From Sphingomonas sp. PR090111-T3T-6A (lineage in GTDB: Bacteria; Pseudomonadota; Alphaproteobacteria; Sphingomonadales; Sphingomonadaceae): a DNA stretch of 64,000 bases. Under the pieces are notes generated by a model that worked only from the letters and a program-made list of their open reading frames with translations, was not told the DNA's origin and did no database searches. Positions 1-7,838 of the stretch are shown piece by piece (the stretch's first letter is position 1; the number at the start of each line of letters is the position of its first letter). The stretch lies in contig NZ_AORL01000021.1 in assembly GCF_000383095.1 (NCBI RefSeq), forward strand, positions 744,001 through 808,000. Direction: 5' to 3'. A program made the translations under genes and the position numbers.

Positions 1-525
1 GCGGTCCAGCCATTCGCGCAGCATCGGGCGGAGCATATCCGTCACAAGGCCTTCCAGCGTGTTCTCCTGCCCCGTCTCGGCGCGCACCTGAAGCTGGCTG
101 AGCGCGGCGAAGGCGTTGCGGCTGGCGACGGCGGCCGTCGTGGACGTCAGCCCGTCGACGCCGGGCTTGGAGGCCGAAGCGGACGGAGCGGGTTCGGCGG
201 CAGCTTCGGGCATGGGGCTGGTCAGCTCCAATATGTCGTTGGACGCCTCGCCGGCGTCGGAAACTTCGGCGGACTCGCCTTCCGGCTCGGCAGGCGCGGC
301 CTCGACTTCGGCCGCCGGCTCGACCGGCTCCTCCGTCACCTCGCTCACCGGCAGCGCGGATTTGGGGCGCTTGGTCGCGAGCACGGGGCTCGCCGAAACC
401 GCTTCCATGGCCTCGCGGCGAAGCCGTGGCGGCCTCGCCCCGGCAGCCTCGCTGTCCTCGGCGATGATTCGCTTGATGGAGGCAAGGATGTCCTCCATCG
501 ACGGTTCATGGTTAATCTGCCCCAT
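1..525 (-). CDS. DUF2497 / PopZ-like protein (3' end outside window)
   Basis: The frame reads from the ATG at 525 down to base 1 without a stop, so 175 codons are visible and the C-terminus is missing. The N-terminus carries the motif EPSMEDILASIKRIIAED, found at the start of alphaproteobacterial DUF2497/PopZ-like proteins. Residues about 30–135 are Ala/Glu/Pro-rich and look disordered. The last visible residues (LEGLVTDMLRPMLREWLD) match the start of the conserved C-terminal assembly domain. PopZ in Caulobacter is a polar scaffold; that role here is inferred from the family only. The gene lies 16 bp downstream of tolC and is probably co-transcribed with pcm and tolC; valS commonly follows in relatives. 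Confidence 0.8.
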   Translation of the reverse strand, partial: MGQINHEPSMEDILASIKRIIAEDSEAAGARPPRLRREAMEAVSASPVLATKRPKSALPVSEVTEEPVEPAAEVEAAPAEPEGESAEVSDAGEASNDILELTSPMPEAAAEPAPSASASKPGVDGLTSTTAAVASRNAFAALSQLQVRAETGQENTLEGLVTDMLRPMLREWLDR

Positions 526-541
526 AAACCCTAGTCTATTC

Positions 542-2011
542 CTAGTTTGAGGGCGGAGTCACGGGGGGATTTTCAGGGACGACCTGCGGGCCGTAGCTCA
601 CCTTCGCGATCGGCTGCGGCGTCGGATTTTCGGACCAATCGCCCACGACGTGCACGGCATGGCGATAATTGACGGTCGGATCATAGAGCGCGCCGCCCTG
701 AAGCCCCAGATGCTTGTAGTCGACGAGGCCCATCGAATTGAGCAGCGCGAAGCCCGCGACATAGGCGTCTCGTTGCGCCGACACGAGCGTCACCTGGCTG
801 CCCAGCAGTTCCTGCTCCGCGTTCAGCACGTCGAGCACCTGCCGCTCGCCGACGCCCTGTTCGGCGCGCACGCCCTCCAGCGCCAGCGTGTTGGCCTTGA
901 GCGCCTCCTGACTCGACCGGATCACCTCCAGAGCCGCCTGATAGGTGGAGAAGGCGGAGCGCGCATTCGCGATCACCTGCCGCTCGGTGGCAACCTCATG
1001 CTCCAGCGCGGCCGATTCGAACGCCTGCGCCTGACGGATCTGCGCGCTCGGCAAGCCGCCCTGATAGAGCGGGAGGGTCAGCGTCACACCCGCCTGCGAG
1101 GCATTGCCGGAAATGTTGCCAGTCGGAACGCCAAGGCCGTTTCCTGCGAAACCCGAATAGCGATAATATTGGTTGCTCGCTGATGCCGAGATGCTCGGCA
1201 TCCGGCTCGCTCTGGCCGTGGAAACATCATAGCGCGCTGCCTTCACGGATTCCTTGGAGGCGGCGATGTCGGGATTGTTGTTGACCGCCGTATCCTCGGC
1301 CTTGTCTCCGGTATCGGGAAGCGTCGGAAGCGGCGGCGGCTGGTCGAGCGACGCGGCAGCCTGCCCGATCACGCGCCGGTAATTCTCTTCGCTGCTGGTC
1401 AGATTGCTGCGCGCCGTGGTCAGCTGGCTGCGGCCGTCCTCCAGACGCGCCTGTGACTGGGCGACGTCGGTGCGGGTCAGGTCGCCCGCCTGAAAGCGAT
1501 CGTTGGTGGCATCCAGATTGGTCTGGAGCACCTTCACATTGTTGGTGTTCAGCTCGACGATCGCGCGGTCGCGCACCACGTCCATATAGGCCGAGACCGC
1601 CTGGACCAGCACGTCGCCCTCGGTTGCCCTGAGCGTCTGGCGCCCCGCATCGACCCGGCTGTCGGCCGCGTGGACCGCGTTGCGCACACGGCCGCCCTGA
1701 TAGAGCGGTACACTCACCTGCGCGCTCGCCGTCACCGATTCATTCAAGCCCTGGAGCACCCTGAGGCCCCGGATGCCATGCGTATAATCGACCCGCCCGC
1801 CCAGCGTCGGCCGACCGCCGGCACGGGCGATCGCCGCCTGCTCGTCGGTCGCCTGCAACTGAGCGCGTTGCTCGGTCAGGGTAGGATTGCTGGCATAAGT
1901 GGCAAGCAAGGCGTCGGTGAGGGTCGTCGCCTGCGCTCCGCCCTCACCAGCCAGCACGGCCGCGAGCGCCGTCAGCGCCGCGCCCGTCTTCACCACACCC
2001 ACCCTCTTCAT
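542..2011 (-). CDS. tolC: TolC-family outer membrane efflux protein
   Basis: A 489-residue protein with an N-terminal signal peptide (about 1–28, ending GGAQA) and two repeated OEP halves typical of TolC: alpha-helical hairpins rich in Gln, Ala and Asn, with Gly/Tyr-rich beta segments such as VPLYQGGRV (about 100) and LPLYQGGLP (about 315). It would form the trimeric outer-membrane channel of RND or ABC efflux and type I secretion systems. The length is normal for the family. GAGGGGGGAA precedes the ATG at 2011. It starts 20 bp after the pcm stop, so the two form an operon that continues into the PopZ-like gene. The proline-rich C-terminal tail (PENPPVTPPSN) is periplasmic. Confidence 0.93.
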   Translation of the reverse strand: MKRVGVVKTGAALTALAAVLAGEGGAQATTLTDALLATYASNPTLTEQRAQLQATDEQAAIARAGGRPTLGGRVDYTHGIRGLRVLQGLNESVTASAQVSVPLYQGGRVRNAVHAADSRVDAGRQTLRATEGDVLVQAVSAYMDVVRDRAIVELNTNNVKVLQTNLDATNDRFQAGDLTRTDVAQSQARLEDGRSQLTTARSNLTSSEENYRRVIGQAAASLDQPPPLPTLPDTGDKAEDTAVNNNPDIAASKESVKAARYDVSTARASRMPSISASASNQYYRYSGFAGNGLGVPTGNISGNASQAGVTLTLPLYQGGLPSAQIRQAQAFESAALEHEVATERQVIANARSAFSTYQAALEVIRSSQEALKANTLALEGVRAEQGVGERQVLDVLNAEQELLGSQVTLVSAQRDAYVAGFALLNSMGLVDYKHLGLQGGALYDPTVNYRHAVHVVGDWSENPTPQPIAKVSYGPQVVPENPPVTPPSN

Positions 2012-2031
2012 GTTCCCCCCTCTGCCTCTTC

Positions 2032-2685
2032 CTAAAAAGTGAAGGCCGGTGCCGGTGCGAAGCCGGGCAGCGGCGCCGTCTCGACATCCGCGAATGCCTT
2101 GTAAGCGAAGGTCCCGCCCGTGCGGCGACCCATGATCAGCCGGCTCACGCCACGCTCCACGAGCGCGCCGACCAGCCGGCCGCCTTCCGCCACCTGCGCG
2201 ACGAGCGGCTCGGGCAGCTGCTCTACCCCGCCATCGACATAGACGAGATCATAGGGAGCACCGGCAAGCCAGCCCTCCGTCAGCAAACCCTCGACCAGCG
2301 TCACGCCGGTCACGCCCGCCAGCGAGCTGCGCGCACGTGCAGCCAGCATCGCCGACTGTTCCAGAGCCGTCACCGAGCAGCCCATCGACGCGAGCAGCGC
2401 CGCGACATAGCCCGTGCCCGCGCCGACCACGAGCGCACGCTCGTCCGGCTGGGGCGCCGCGGCGTCCAGCAATCGACCGGTTGCGATCGGCGGATTGAGG
2501 CCGCGCCCTTCGCCCAGCGACACGATCGTATCGCGATAGGCGAGGCCGCCCTGATCCTCAGCCACAAAATTCTCGCGCGCCACGGCGCCGAACGCCGCCA
2601 GCACCGCCGCGTCGGTCACCTTGTTGGTGCGCAGCTGGTTCGACACCATCGCACGCCGAAGCTGATCGAAATCCCGTTCGCTCAT
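2032..2685 (-). CDS. pcm: Protein-L-isoaspartate O-methyltransferase family protein
   Basis: A 217-residue class I SAM methyltransferase of the Pcm family. The N-terminal segment (MVSNQLRTNKVTDAAVL) is the usual PCMT opening. The SAM loop reads ALVVGAGTGYVAALLA (about 84–99), in place of the usual DVGTGSGY, followed by an acidic strand end at VTALEQ. Canonical members methylate isoaspartyl residues in damaged proteins, but sphingomonad copies beside tolC are divergent and may have another substrate. It is the first gene of the pcm–tolC–PopZ-like operon. A 20-bp inverted repeat lies 20 bp upstream of its start codon and could control the operon. Confidence 0.85.
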   Translation of the reverse strand: MSERDFDQLRRAMVSNQLRTNKVTDAAVLAAFGAVARENFVAEDQGGLAYRDTIVSLGEGRGLNPPIATGRLLDAAAPQPDERALVVGAGTGYVAALLASMGCSVTALEQSAMLAARARSSLAGVTGVTLVEGLLTEGWLAGAPYDLVYVDGGVEQLPEPLVAQVAEGGRLVGALVERGVSRLIMGRRTGGTFAYKAFADVETAPLPGFAPAPAFTF

Positions 2686-2705
2686 GAGTCCTGACCTCGC
2701 ACAAC

Positions 2706-2725
2706 TGTATTAGCTTGACAATACA
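2706..2725. promoter_or_regulatory. Inverted-repeat operator candidate upstream of pcm–tolC
   Basis: On the minus strand the bases read TGTATTGTCAAGCTAATACA, with TGTATT/AATACA arms. The site ends 20 bp before the pcm start codon. A near-identical 20-mer (17 of 20 bases) lies at 44624–44643 at almost the same distance from a different minus-strand start codon. The bases and spacing are seen directly; binding by a dimeric repressor is inferred. Confidence 0.5.
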
Positions 2726-2858
2726 CTATCTCACGCGAGCGATCTCTAGGCGTTCACCGCTCTGGCCGCAACGGGATGCAAGCCGAAGGCGGACTATCCC
2801 GTTCGTCCCGGAGCAGGCAGCGCTCGTGGGCTCTTCGGAAATTAGTGCGAACCCGGTC

Positions 2859-2887
2859 TTGACGCAGAAGCGAAACCCGAGCATCTG
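2859..2887 (+). promoter_or_regulatory. Possible promoter of tRNA-Cys
   Basis: TTGACG at 2859–2864 is followed after 17 bp by CATCTG, 10 bp before the tRNA. The -35 is good and the -10 is poor. It is offered only because of position and spacing. Confidence 0.3.
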
Positions 2888-2897
2888 CGCCGCTCTC

Positions 2898-2971
2898 GGC
2901 CCGATGGCGGAGTGGTTACGCAGAGGACTGCAAATCCTTGCACGCCGGTTCGATTCCGGCTCGGGCCTCCA
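2898..2971 (+). tRNA. tRNA-Cys (GCA)
   Basis: A 74-nt cloverleaf. Acceptor arm GGCCCGA (2898–2904) pairs with TCGGGCC (2961–2967), U is the discriminator base, and CCA is encoded at 2969–2971. The anticodon loop CTGCAAA gives anticodon GCA at 2930–2932. The T arm GCCGG-TTCGATT-CCGGC is perfect. U as discriminator is normal for tRNA-Cys. The cognate synthetase cysS lies about 3.3 kb downstream. Confidence 0.96.
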
Positions 2972-3045
2972 CTCTTCTTCCTGAAAATCAATGGCATATC
3001 GATGACGCGGCCCCTCGTCGGCCGTGCTCATTGTCAGCCGTCGCG

Positions 3046-3855
3046 CTAGAAGCGCTCCGATACGCCGAGCACCAGCTCTATCCGCGGCGTGGCCCGCGAT
3101 GTTCCCACATAAGCGGACAGATCGACCTGCTGGTTTTTGGTGCGCTGCCACGCGGTGCTGAAATCCACCGACGACTGCGTGACATGGCCCGACGGATCAT
3201 CGTCCCGCATCGCCCAGCCTTCCATGGTGAACTGCCAGTCCTCTCCGACGGAGCGGGTCACCGCCGCCGCCATGGCATAAGCGAGATGCCGCCCGTGCCG
3301 ATCCGCATCGGCCGCGGCATCCACCTCCGGATCGAGCGTGAGGCGCCAGTTCTTCGCCAGATCCGCGCCGAAAGGCGTGACGATGCCTGCGCTCCACGTT
3401 CCGGCGCCGACGGGATTGCGCCCGACCGGCAGCGTCACGCTCGGCATGACCGCGAAGGCCGTGCCGCTGTCATCGGGATGCCGGAGATTGCGCCGGAGCG
3501 AGAGGGTGAGATCGCCCGCGCCCCGGCCATGTTCGACCAGACCGGTCATCCGGTCCCGGCTGCGGGTCCAGCCATAGCCGTCCCAGCCGATGCGCGCTTC
3601 CGTATGATCGTCCACACCGTAGCGCAGGAGCAGATCGCCGGTCGATTCGTCGTCCTCGATCGTGTCACGGTCGCGACTGTGTGCATAATCGAACAGCCCT
3701 GCCTCGATCTGGAAGCGGCCGGGATCGAGCGTGCAACTCGGCGTCGCCTTGCCCGGCCGGTCGGCGCAGAAATCCCGCTCGTCCGCCCTCGCCTGCCCCG
3801 CGAAGCCCGCCGCTCCGCACATGGCCAGCACCGCCAGCCCCCAACGCCGCCTCAT
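3046..3855 (-). CDS. Outer-membrane transporter-like protein (phenol_MetA_deg type)
   Basis: A 269-residue exported protein. I start it at the ATG at 3855, which gives a clean signal peptide (MRRRWGLAVLAMCGAAGF, cleavage after AGQARA); the longer open frame upstream overlaps the next gene. The mature part consists of alternating aromatic/polar beta strands, such as FQIEAGLFDY and HTEARIGWDGYGW, ends in Phe (VLGVSERF) as outer-membrane barrels do, and resembles the transporter/MetA-pathway phenol degradation family. Substrate is unknown. The hydrolase gene upstream is in the same direction 79 bp away, so they may be co-transcribed. Confidence 0.7.
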   Translation of the reverse strand: MRRRWGLAVLAMCGAAGFAGQARADERDFCADRPGKATPSCTLDPGRFQIEAGLFDYAHSRDRDTIEDDESTGDLLLRYGVDDHTEARIGWDGYGWTRSRDRMTGLVEHGRGAGDLTLSLRRNLRHPDDSGTAFAVMPSVTLPVGRNPVGAGTWSAGIVTPFGADLAKNWRLTLDPEVDAAADADRHGRHLAYAMAAAVTRSVGEDWQFTMEGWAMRDDDPSGHVTQSSVDFSTAWQRTKNQQVDLSAYVGTSRATPRIELVLGVSERF

Positions 3856-3934
3856 CACGCAAATCCCCTTCGCCTTCGCTTCTATTGTAGCGGCAAGACG
3901 GGGAGGAAGCGGATATTCGCGGCGATGCGTGGCC

Positions 3935-4579
3935 TCAGGCCGGAACGGGGACGATCTGCTCCGGCTGGAAACGCACTGTCTCATCGTCAATCCGCCGCGC
4001 GCCGCGGGCGCAGACATGATCCAGCAGATGATCCAGCACGCGCTGCCCGGCCGGCCAGTGGGCAAGGCCGGACAGATCGTTGATGTGCCCTGCCTCGCCC
4101 ATGTCGCAAAAGGCCGCCAGCCAGTTTCCGGCCATTTCCCGTGCACGGGCGGCCGTGCACCAGGGATCGTCCTGGCTCGCGACGACCACCGTCGGGAACG
4201 GCAGCACGGAGCGCGGAGACGGCGCGAACTCCGCGATGCGGGGATCGACGCTCACCCGATCGAGATCAGGCGGCGCGACCAGCATCGCCCCCACGACGGG
4301 CCGCGACGCGCCTTCGCCTGCCAACGCCGCCCACCATGCCACCAGATGGCAGGAGAGGCTGTGCGCCACCAGCACCACAGGCCCCCGTGCCTCGGCGATC
4401 CTGCGTTCCAGACGGGCGATCCACAGATTGCGCGAAGGCCGCGACCAGCAGCCGAGATCCACCCGCTCGACATTGGGCCGCTGCTCTTCCCACAGCGTCT
4501 GCCAATGATTCGGCCCGCTGCCGTCGAGACCCGGCAGGGTCAGGCAAAGCGGCGTCCGGCTCAGGCGATCCTGGAACAT
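3935..4579 (-). CDS. RBBP9/YdeN-family alpha/beta hydrolase
   Basis: A 214-residue serine hydrolase. The N-terminal LTLPGLDGSGPNHWQTLWE is the hallmark of the RBBP9/YdeN family. The nucleophile is Ser74 in VAHSLSCH, an elbow that lacks the second Gly of GxSxG, as is usual here. The acid is Asp137 or Asp138 in SQDDPW and the base is His165 in GHIND. No signal peptide is seen, so it is cytoplasmic. The physiological substrate of the family is mostly unknown. The gene is divergent from the small gene at 4786, and the 206-bp gap between them holds two palindromes. Confidence 0.85.
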   Translation of the reverse strand: MFQDRLSRTPLCLTLPGLDGSGPNHWQTLWEEQRPNVERVDLGCWSRPSRNLWIARLERRIAEARGPVVLVAHSLSCHLVAWWAALAGEGASRPVVGAMLVAPPDLDRVSVDPRIAEFAPSPRSVLPFPTVVVASQDDPWCTAARAREMAGNWLAAFCDMGEAGHINDLSGLAHWPAGQRVLDHLLDHVCARGARRIDDETVRFQPEQIVPVPA

Positions 4580-4703
4580 GGCGGGCTCTCCTATTCCGAT
4601 CGAATATGCCGCCGATAATTCCCTAGTGCAATTGTAGGTTATTCATCTGAGCGCAAGGTTCGACCGATTCTGCGACCAAGCCCGCGACGGATGCGCCGAA
4701 GCG

Positions 4704-4724
4704 TATTGAGAACCGATCTCAATA
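4704..4724. promoter_or_regulatory. Palindromic operator candidate 1 (Fur-like)
   Basis: A perfect inverted repeat with 8-bp arms: TATTGAGA, 5-bp spacer ACCGA, TCTCAATA. Its core TTGAGA-N5-TCTCAA is repeated at 4755–4771. It lies 61 bp before the start codon at 4786. It resembles the TGAGAAT/ATTCTCA type of Fur box; the regulator is inferred. Confidence 0.5.
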
Positions 4725-4754
4725 ATCTTGACCCGGTGAGCAAGCTGAGGTTTA

Positions 4755-4771
4755 TTGAGATCAATTCTCAA
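4755..4771. promoter_or_regulatory. Palindromic operator candidate 2 (Fur-like)
   Basis: A perfect 17-bp inverted repeat, TTGAGA-TCAAT-TCTCAA, 14 bp before the ATG at 4786 and touching the Shine-Dalgarno AAAGGAGAG. It has the same arms and spacer length as the copy at 4704–4724, 49 bp away centre to centre. A dimeric repressor bound here would block transcription or early elongation. Confidence 0.5.
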
Positions 4772-4785
4772 AAGGAGAGTGTCCG

Positions 4786-5232
4786 ATGTATGATTTCGTC
4801 GATCGCCCGGTATCCCGGCTGGGTGCGGGCGGACGCTTCCTCCTCTGGGCGATGCGGGGCTGGATCCACGCGGCCACGGGCGGCCAATGCCCGCCGGGTG
4901 CGATCGCGCCGGCCTTTGCGCGACATGGCGTGTTGCCGGCGCTCCCCCACCTCCACACCTTTCTGGCCGAGCTGAACCGTCGCGCGACTCGGAAGATATC
5001 CTTCTCTCCGCTCGCCCATGACAGGATCGGCGACGACGAGGCCGTGCTGCTCCAACTCTGCCGCGACGCCGGCGAGGACCCGCCGCGCGCCCGCGCTACG
5101 CTGGCGCTGCTTCTGGAGGAGGAGGCGGTCGGCTCCGGCTTCAGCGCGCTCCTGTCGGGCGTCGCGCGGCTGAATGATGGCGGGCTCGGACATATCAGCC
5201 TCTCGACCGATCCGGCCGTTCCCCGCCACTGA
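4786..5232 (+). CDS. Small protein of unknown function (DUF6628-like)
   Basis: A 148-residue cytoplasmic protein with no signal peptide or membrane span. The start is fixed by AAAGGAGAG 7 bp upstream of the ATG. Segments RFLLWAMRGWIHA, PHLHTFLAEL, KISFSPLAHDRIGDDEAVLL and RARATLALLLEEE resemble the layout of sphingomonad DUF6628 proteins, but I cannot confirm the family and no catalytic motif is visible. It lies directly behind two Fur-like palindromes and is followed after 40 bp by xdhC, so the two are probably one transcript. A role linked to metal or redox state would fit the operator but is inference. Confidence 0.65.
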   Translation: MYDFVDRPVSRLGAGGRFLLWAMRGWIHAATGGQCPPGAIAPAFARHGVLPALPHLHTFLAELNRRATRKISFSPLAHDRIGDDEAVLLQLCRDAGEDPPRARATLALLLEEEAVGSGFSALLSGVARLNDGGLGHISLSTDPAVPRH

Positions 5233-5272
5233 CACATTTGCGCGCGCCAATGTGCGTGCTTAAATCTGCTGC

Positions 5273-6190
5273 GTGGCGGATATCGACCAGCTTCTCGCGC
5301 GTGCCCTCGAATGGAGGGGCCTGCCTCTGGCCCTGGCGACGGTCGTTTCGACCTGGGGTTCCGCTCCACGGCCCCGCGGGAGCCATATGCTGATCGCGGC
5401 GGACGGCCGCTTCGAGGGATCGGTGTCCGGGGGCTGCGTCGAAGGGGAAGTTCTCGTCGCCGGGGCGGACGTCATCGCCCAGGGAAGCCCGCGACGCCTG
5501 CGATATGGGGTGACCGACCCGACCGCGTGGGAGACCGGCCTCCCCTGCGGCGGAGAGATAGAGTTGCTCGTGCAGCCCGTTTCCGAAACCGGCTTCCCCG
5601 CGCATCTTTTCGACAGGATCGCCACGGCCCGCCTTGCCGGCGACACCCTGCTGCTCGCGACCGACCTCGATACGGGTCGGACGAGCGAGCAGGCTCATGA
5701 TGGGGCATTTCTCAACAGTTATGGCCCTCCTCGGCGCATGCTCATCGTCGGGGCGGTGCAGATCGGCCAGTCGCTCGTCCGCCTGGCGCGGGAACTCGGC
5801 ATGGCCGTCACGGTGATCGACCCCCGCGAGCGCTTCCTCACCCAAGATCGCTTCCCCGACACGATCCTCGACGATCGCTGGCCCGACGAGGCGGTTGCCG
5901 CCGCGAAGCCGGATCGGGCGACGGCGATCGTCACCCTCTCGCACGACATCAAGATCGACGACCCGGCGCTGGCCGCCGCGCTCCGGTCTCCGGCGGGTTA
6001 CATCGCCGCGCTCGGCTCGCGCCGCAGCCACGCCCGGCGGCTGGAGAGGCTCGCGACGATGGGTTTCGACGAAGCGGCGCTGGCCCGTATCGACGGCCCT
6101 GCCGGCATCGACATCGGCGGCATCGGCCCGGCCGAGATCGCCCTCTCGATCGCGGCAGGCGCCGTCCGTGCCTTCTCGGAGCAGGGCTGA
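5273..6190 (+). CDS. XdhC/CoxI-family protein
   Basis: A 305-residue protein with a GTG start at 5273. The N-terminal XdhC_CoxI domain (about 1–75) has TWGSAPRPRGSHM and GSVSGGCVEGEV; the C-terminal Rossmann domain (about 150–300) has MLIVGAVQIGQSLVRLARE and the family signature ALGSRRSHARR. XdhC binds molybdenum cofactor and promotes its sulfuration and insertion into xanthine-oxidase-family enzymes; CoxI/PaoD are relatives. A molybdenum hydroxylase of that family (paoCBA-like, 46.5–50.3 kb) lacks an adjacent paoD, so this protein could serve it, but the distance makes that a guess. It probably shares a promoter with the small gene upstream. Confidence 0.88.
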   Translation: MADIDQLLARALEWRGLPLALATVVSTWGSAPRPRGSHMLIAADGRFEGSVSGGCVEGEVLVAGADVIAQGSPRRLRYGVTDPTAWETGLPCGGEIELLVQPVSETGFPAHLFDRIATARLAGDTLLLATDLDTGRTSEQAHDGAFLNSYGPPRRMLIVGAVQIGQSLVRLARELGMAVTVIDPRERFLTQDRFPDTILDDRWPDEAVAAAKPDRATAIVTLSHDIKIDDPALAAALRSPAGYIAALGSRRSHARRLERLATMGFDEAALARIDGPAGIDIGGIGPAEIALSIAAGAVRAFSEQG

Positions 6191-6228
6191 TCCACGCGGG
6201 AGGTTTCCCTCGGCCCCGAAATCGCATT

Positions 6229-7773
6229 ATGGCCGCGAGCATGACGACAGCCGGCGCTCCCCTCACCCTGTTCAACAGCCTCAGCCGCGCGATCGAGCCG
6301 TTCCAGCCGATCGACCCGAAGATGGTGCGGCTCTATTCCTGCGGCCCGACGGTCTATTCGACCGCGCATCTCGGCAATCTGCGCGCCTATGTCTTCACCG
6401 ACACGCTGCGCCGCACGCTGAACTGGAAGGGCTACGCCACCACGCACGTCATCAACATCACCGACGTCGGACACCTGACTTCGGACGCCGATGCCGGCGA
6501 CGACAAGATGGAGCTGGCAGCCCAGAAGGCCGGTACGACGATCTGGGATATCGCGGCACGTTACACCCGGCTCTTCAAGGCCGATCTCAAGGCGCTCGGC
6601 ATTCTCGATCCATCGATCTGGAGCGTGGCGACCGATCATATCCAGGACATGATCGCCTTCGCCGACGCACTGGAAAAGCAGGGCGCGGCCTATGAGATCG
6701 ACGGCGGTCTCTATTTCGACGTGACCAAGGTGCCCGACTATGGCCGCCTCGCCCGGAGCGCGATGGACGGGCCCGAGGTCGCGCGCATCGACGCGGTGGA
6801 AGGCAAGCGCCACCCGGCCGACTTCGCGATCTGGCGCCGGTCGCCGGAGGGCGAGCAGCGGCAGATGGAGTGGCTCTCCCCCTGGGGTCCGGGCGCGCCG
6901 GGCTGGCATCTCGAATGCTCGGTGATGAGCCTCAAATATCTCGGCGAGCAGTTCGACATCCATACGGGCGGCATCGATCATCGCGAGATCCATCACTGCA
7001 ACGAGATCGCGCAGAACCAGGCCTATAACGGCACCGCAAAGACGGGCGCCAACATCTGGATGCACAACAATTTCCTCGTCGACAGGACGGGGAAGATGTC
7101 GAAGTCCAAGGGCGGCGTCGCGACGCTGGGGGCGCTCACCGCGCGGGGCGTGCATCCGCTCGCCTATCGCCTGCTCTGCCTCGGCGCGCATTATCGCTCG
7201 GAGCTGGAATTCTCCCTCGAAGCGATCTCCGCCGCGCTGACCCGCCTCAAGCGCCTCGCCATCGCCATCGCCGCGCTCAAGGCCGAGGCGACGCTCGATC
7301 CGGCCGCGCTGCGACCATCGCAGGAGGCCGGCTACGGCAAGGGCGCACCGTTCGACTGGCAGCGGCGCACGCTGGAGAGCGGCCTGAGCGACGAGGCCCT
7401 CACCTTCGTCGCTCGTTTCGACGAGGCGCTGTCGGCGGACCTCATGACCCCGCAGGCGCTCCCCGTGTTGGACGCTGTGATCGCCTCCACCCTTCCGGCC
7501 GACGAGAAGCTCCGCCTGATCGCGGACTTCGATCTCGCGCTCGGCCTCGGCCTGCTCGATCTCGACCGCCGCGCGCTCTCGGTACGCCCGGAAGACGCGA
7601 CGCTGACCGACGCGGAGGTAGACGCCCTGCTCGATGAGCGCCAGCAGGCCCGCGCCGCCAAGAACTTCGCCGCTGCCGACGCCGCCCGCGACCGCCTCAA
7701 GGCTGCCGGCGTCGATATCATGGACGGCGATGCATTGCGCTGGGAATGGCGCCCGCTGCTCGAAGACGCCTGA
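6229..7773 (+). CDS. cysS: Cysteinyl-tRNA synthetase
   Basis: A 514-residue class I aminoacyl-tRNA synthetase. The ATP motif is HLGN at 47–50, the first Zn ligand is Cys38 in YSCGPTVY, and the remaining ligands are Cys230, His255 and Glu259, with the same spacing as in the E. coli enzyme. KMSKS is at 289–293. The C-terminal DALR/anticodon-binding part includes ARAAKNFAAADAARDRLKAAG. It charges tRNA-Cys in the cytoplasm. It is somewhat longer than the E. coli enzyme. The ATG at 6241 (MTTAGAP) is an alternative start; no strong ribosome site decides between them. Confidence 0.95.
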   Translation: MAASMTTAGAPLTLFNSLSRAIEPFQPIDPKMVRLYSCGPTVYSTAHLGNLRAYVFTDTLRRTLNWKGYATTHVINITDVGHLTSDADAGDDKMELAAQKAGTTIWDIAARYTRLFKADLKALGILDPSIWSVATDHIQDMIAFADALEKQGAAYEIDGGLYFDVTKVPDYGRLARSAMDGPEVARIDAVEGKRHPADFAIWRRSPEGEQRQMEWLSPWGPGAPGWHLECSVMSLKYLGEQFDIHTGGIDHREIHHCNEIAQNQAYNGTAKTGANIWMHNNFLVDRTGKMSKSKGGVATLGALTARGVHPLAYRLLCLGAHYRSELEFSLEAISAALTRLKRLAIAIAALKAEATLDPAALRPSQEAGYGKGAPFDWQRRTLESGLSDEALTFVARFDEALSADLMTPQALPVLDAVIASTLPADEKLRLIADFDLALGLGLLDLDRRALSVRPEDATLTDAEVDALLDERQQARAAKNFAAADAARDRLKAAGVDIMDGDALRWEWRPLLEDA

Positions 7774-7838
7774 TCCCTCTTGTTTCGTCATCGGAATGAA
7801 TCACTCTGTCCCCCGGCGCATGCTGGGGGGCAGTGGCG

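Noticed and set aside
2898-7773. tRNA-Cys and cysteinyl-tRNA synthetase in the same region as a possible functional linkage
   Set aside because: They are 3.3 kb apart with unrelated genes between, so nearness is probably coincidence; no T-box or shared operator is seen.
5998-7791. 597-residue frame on the minus strand opposite cysS
   Set aside because: High-GC shadow of cysS; no family features, no ribosome site, and cysS is unambiguous.
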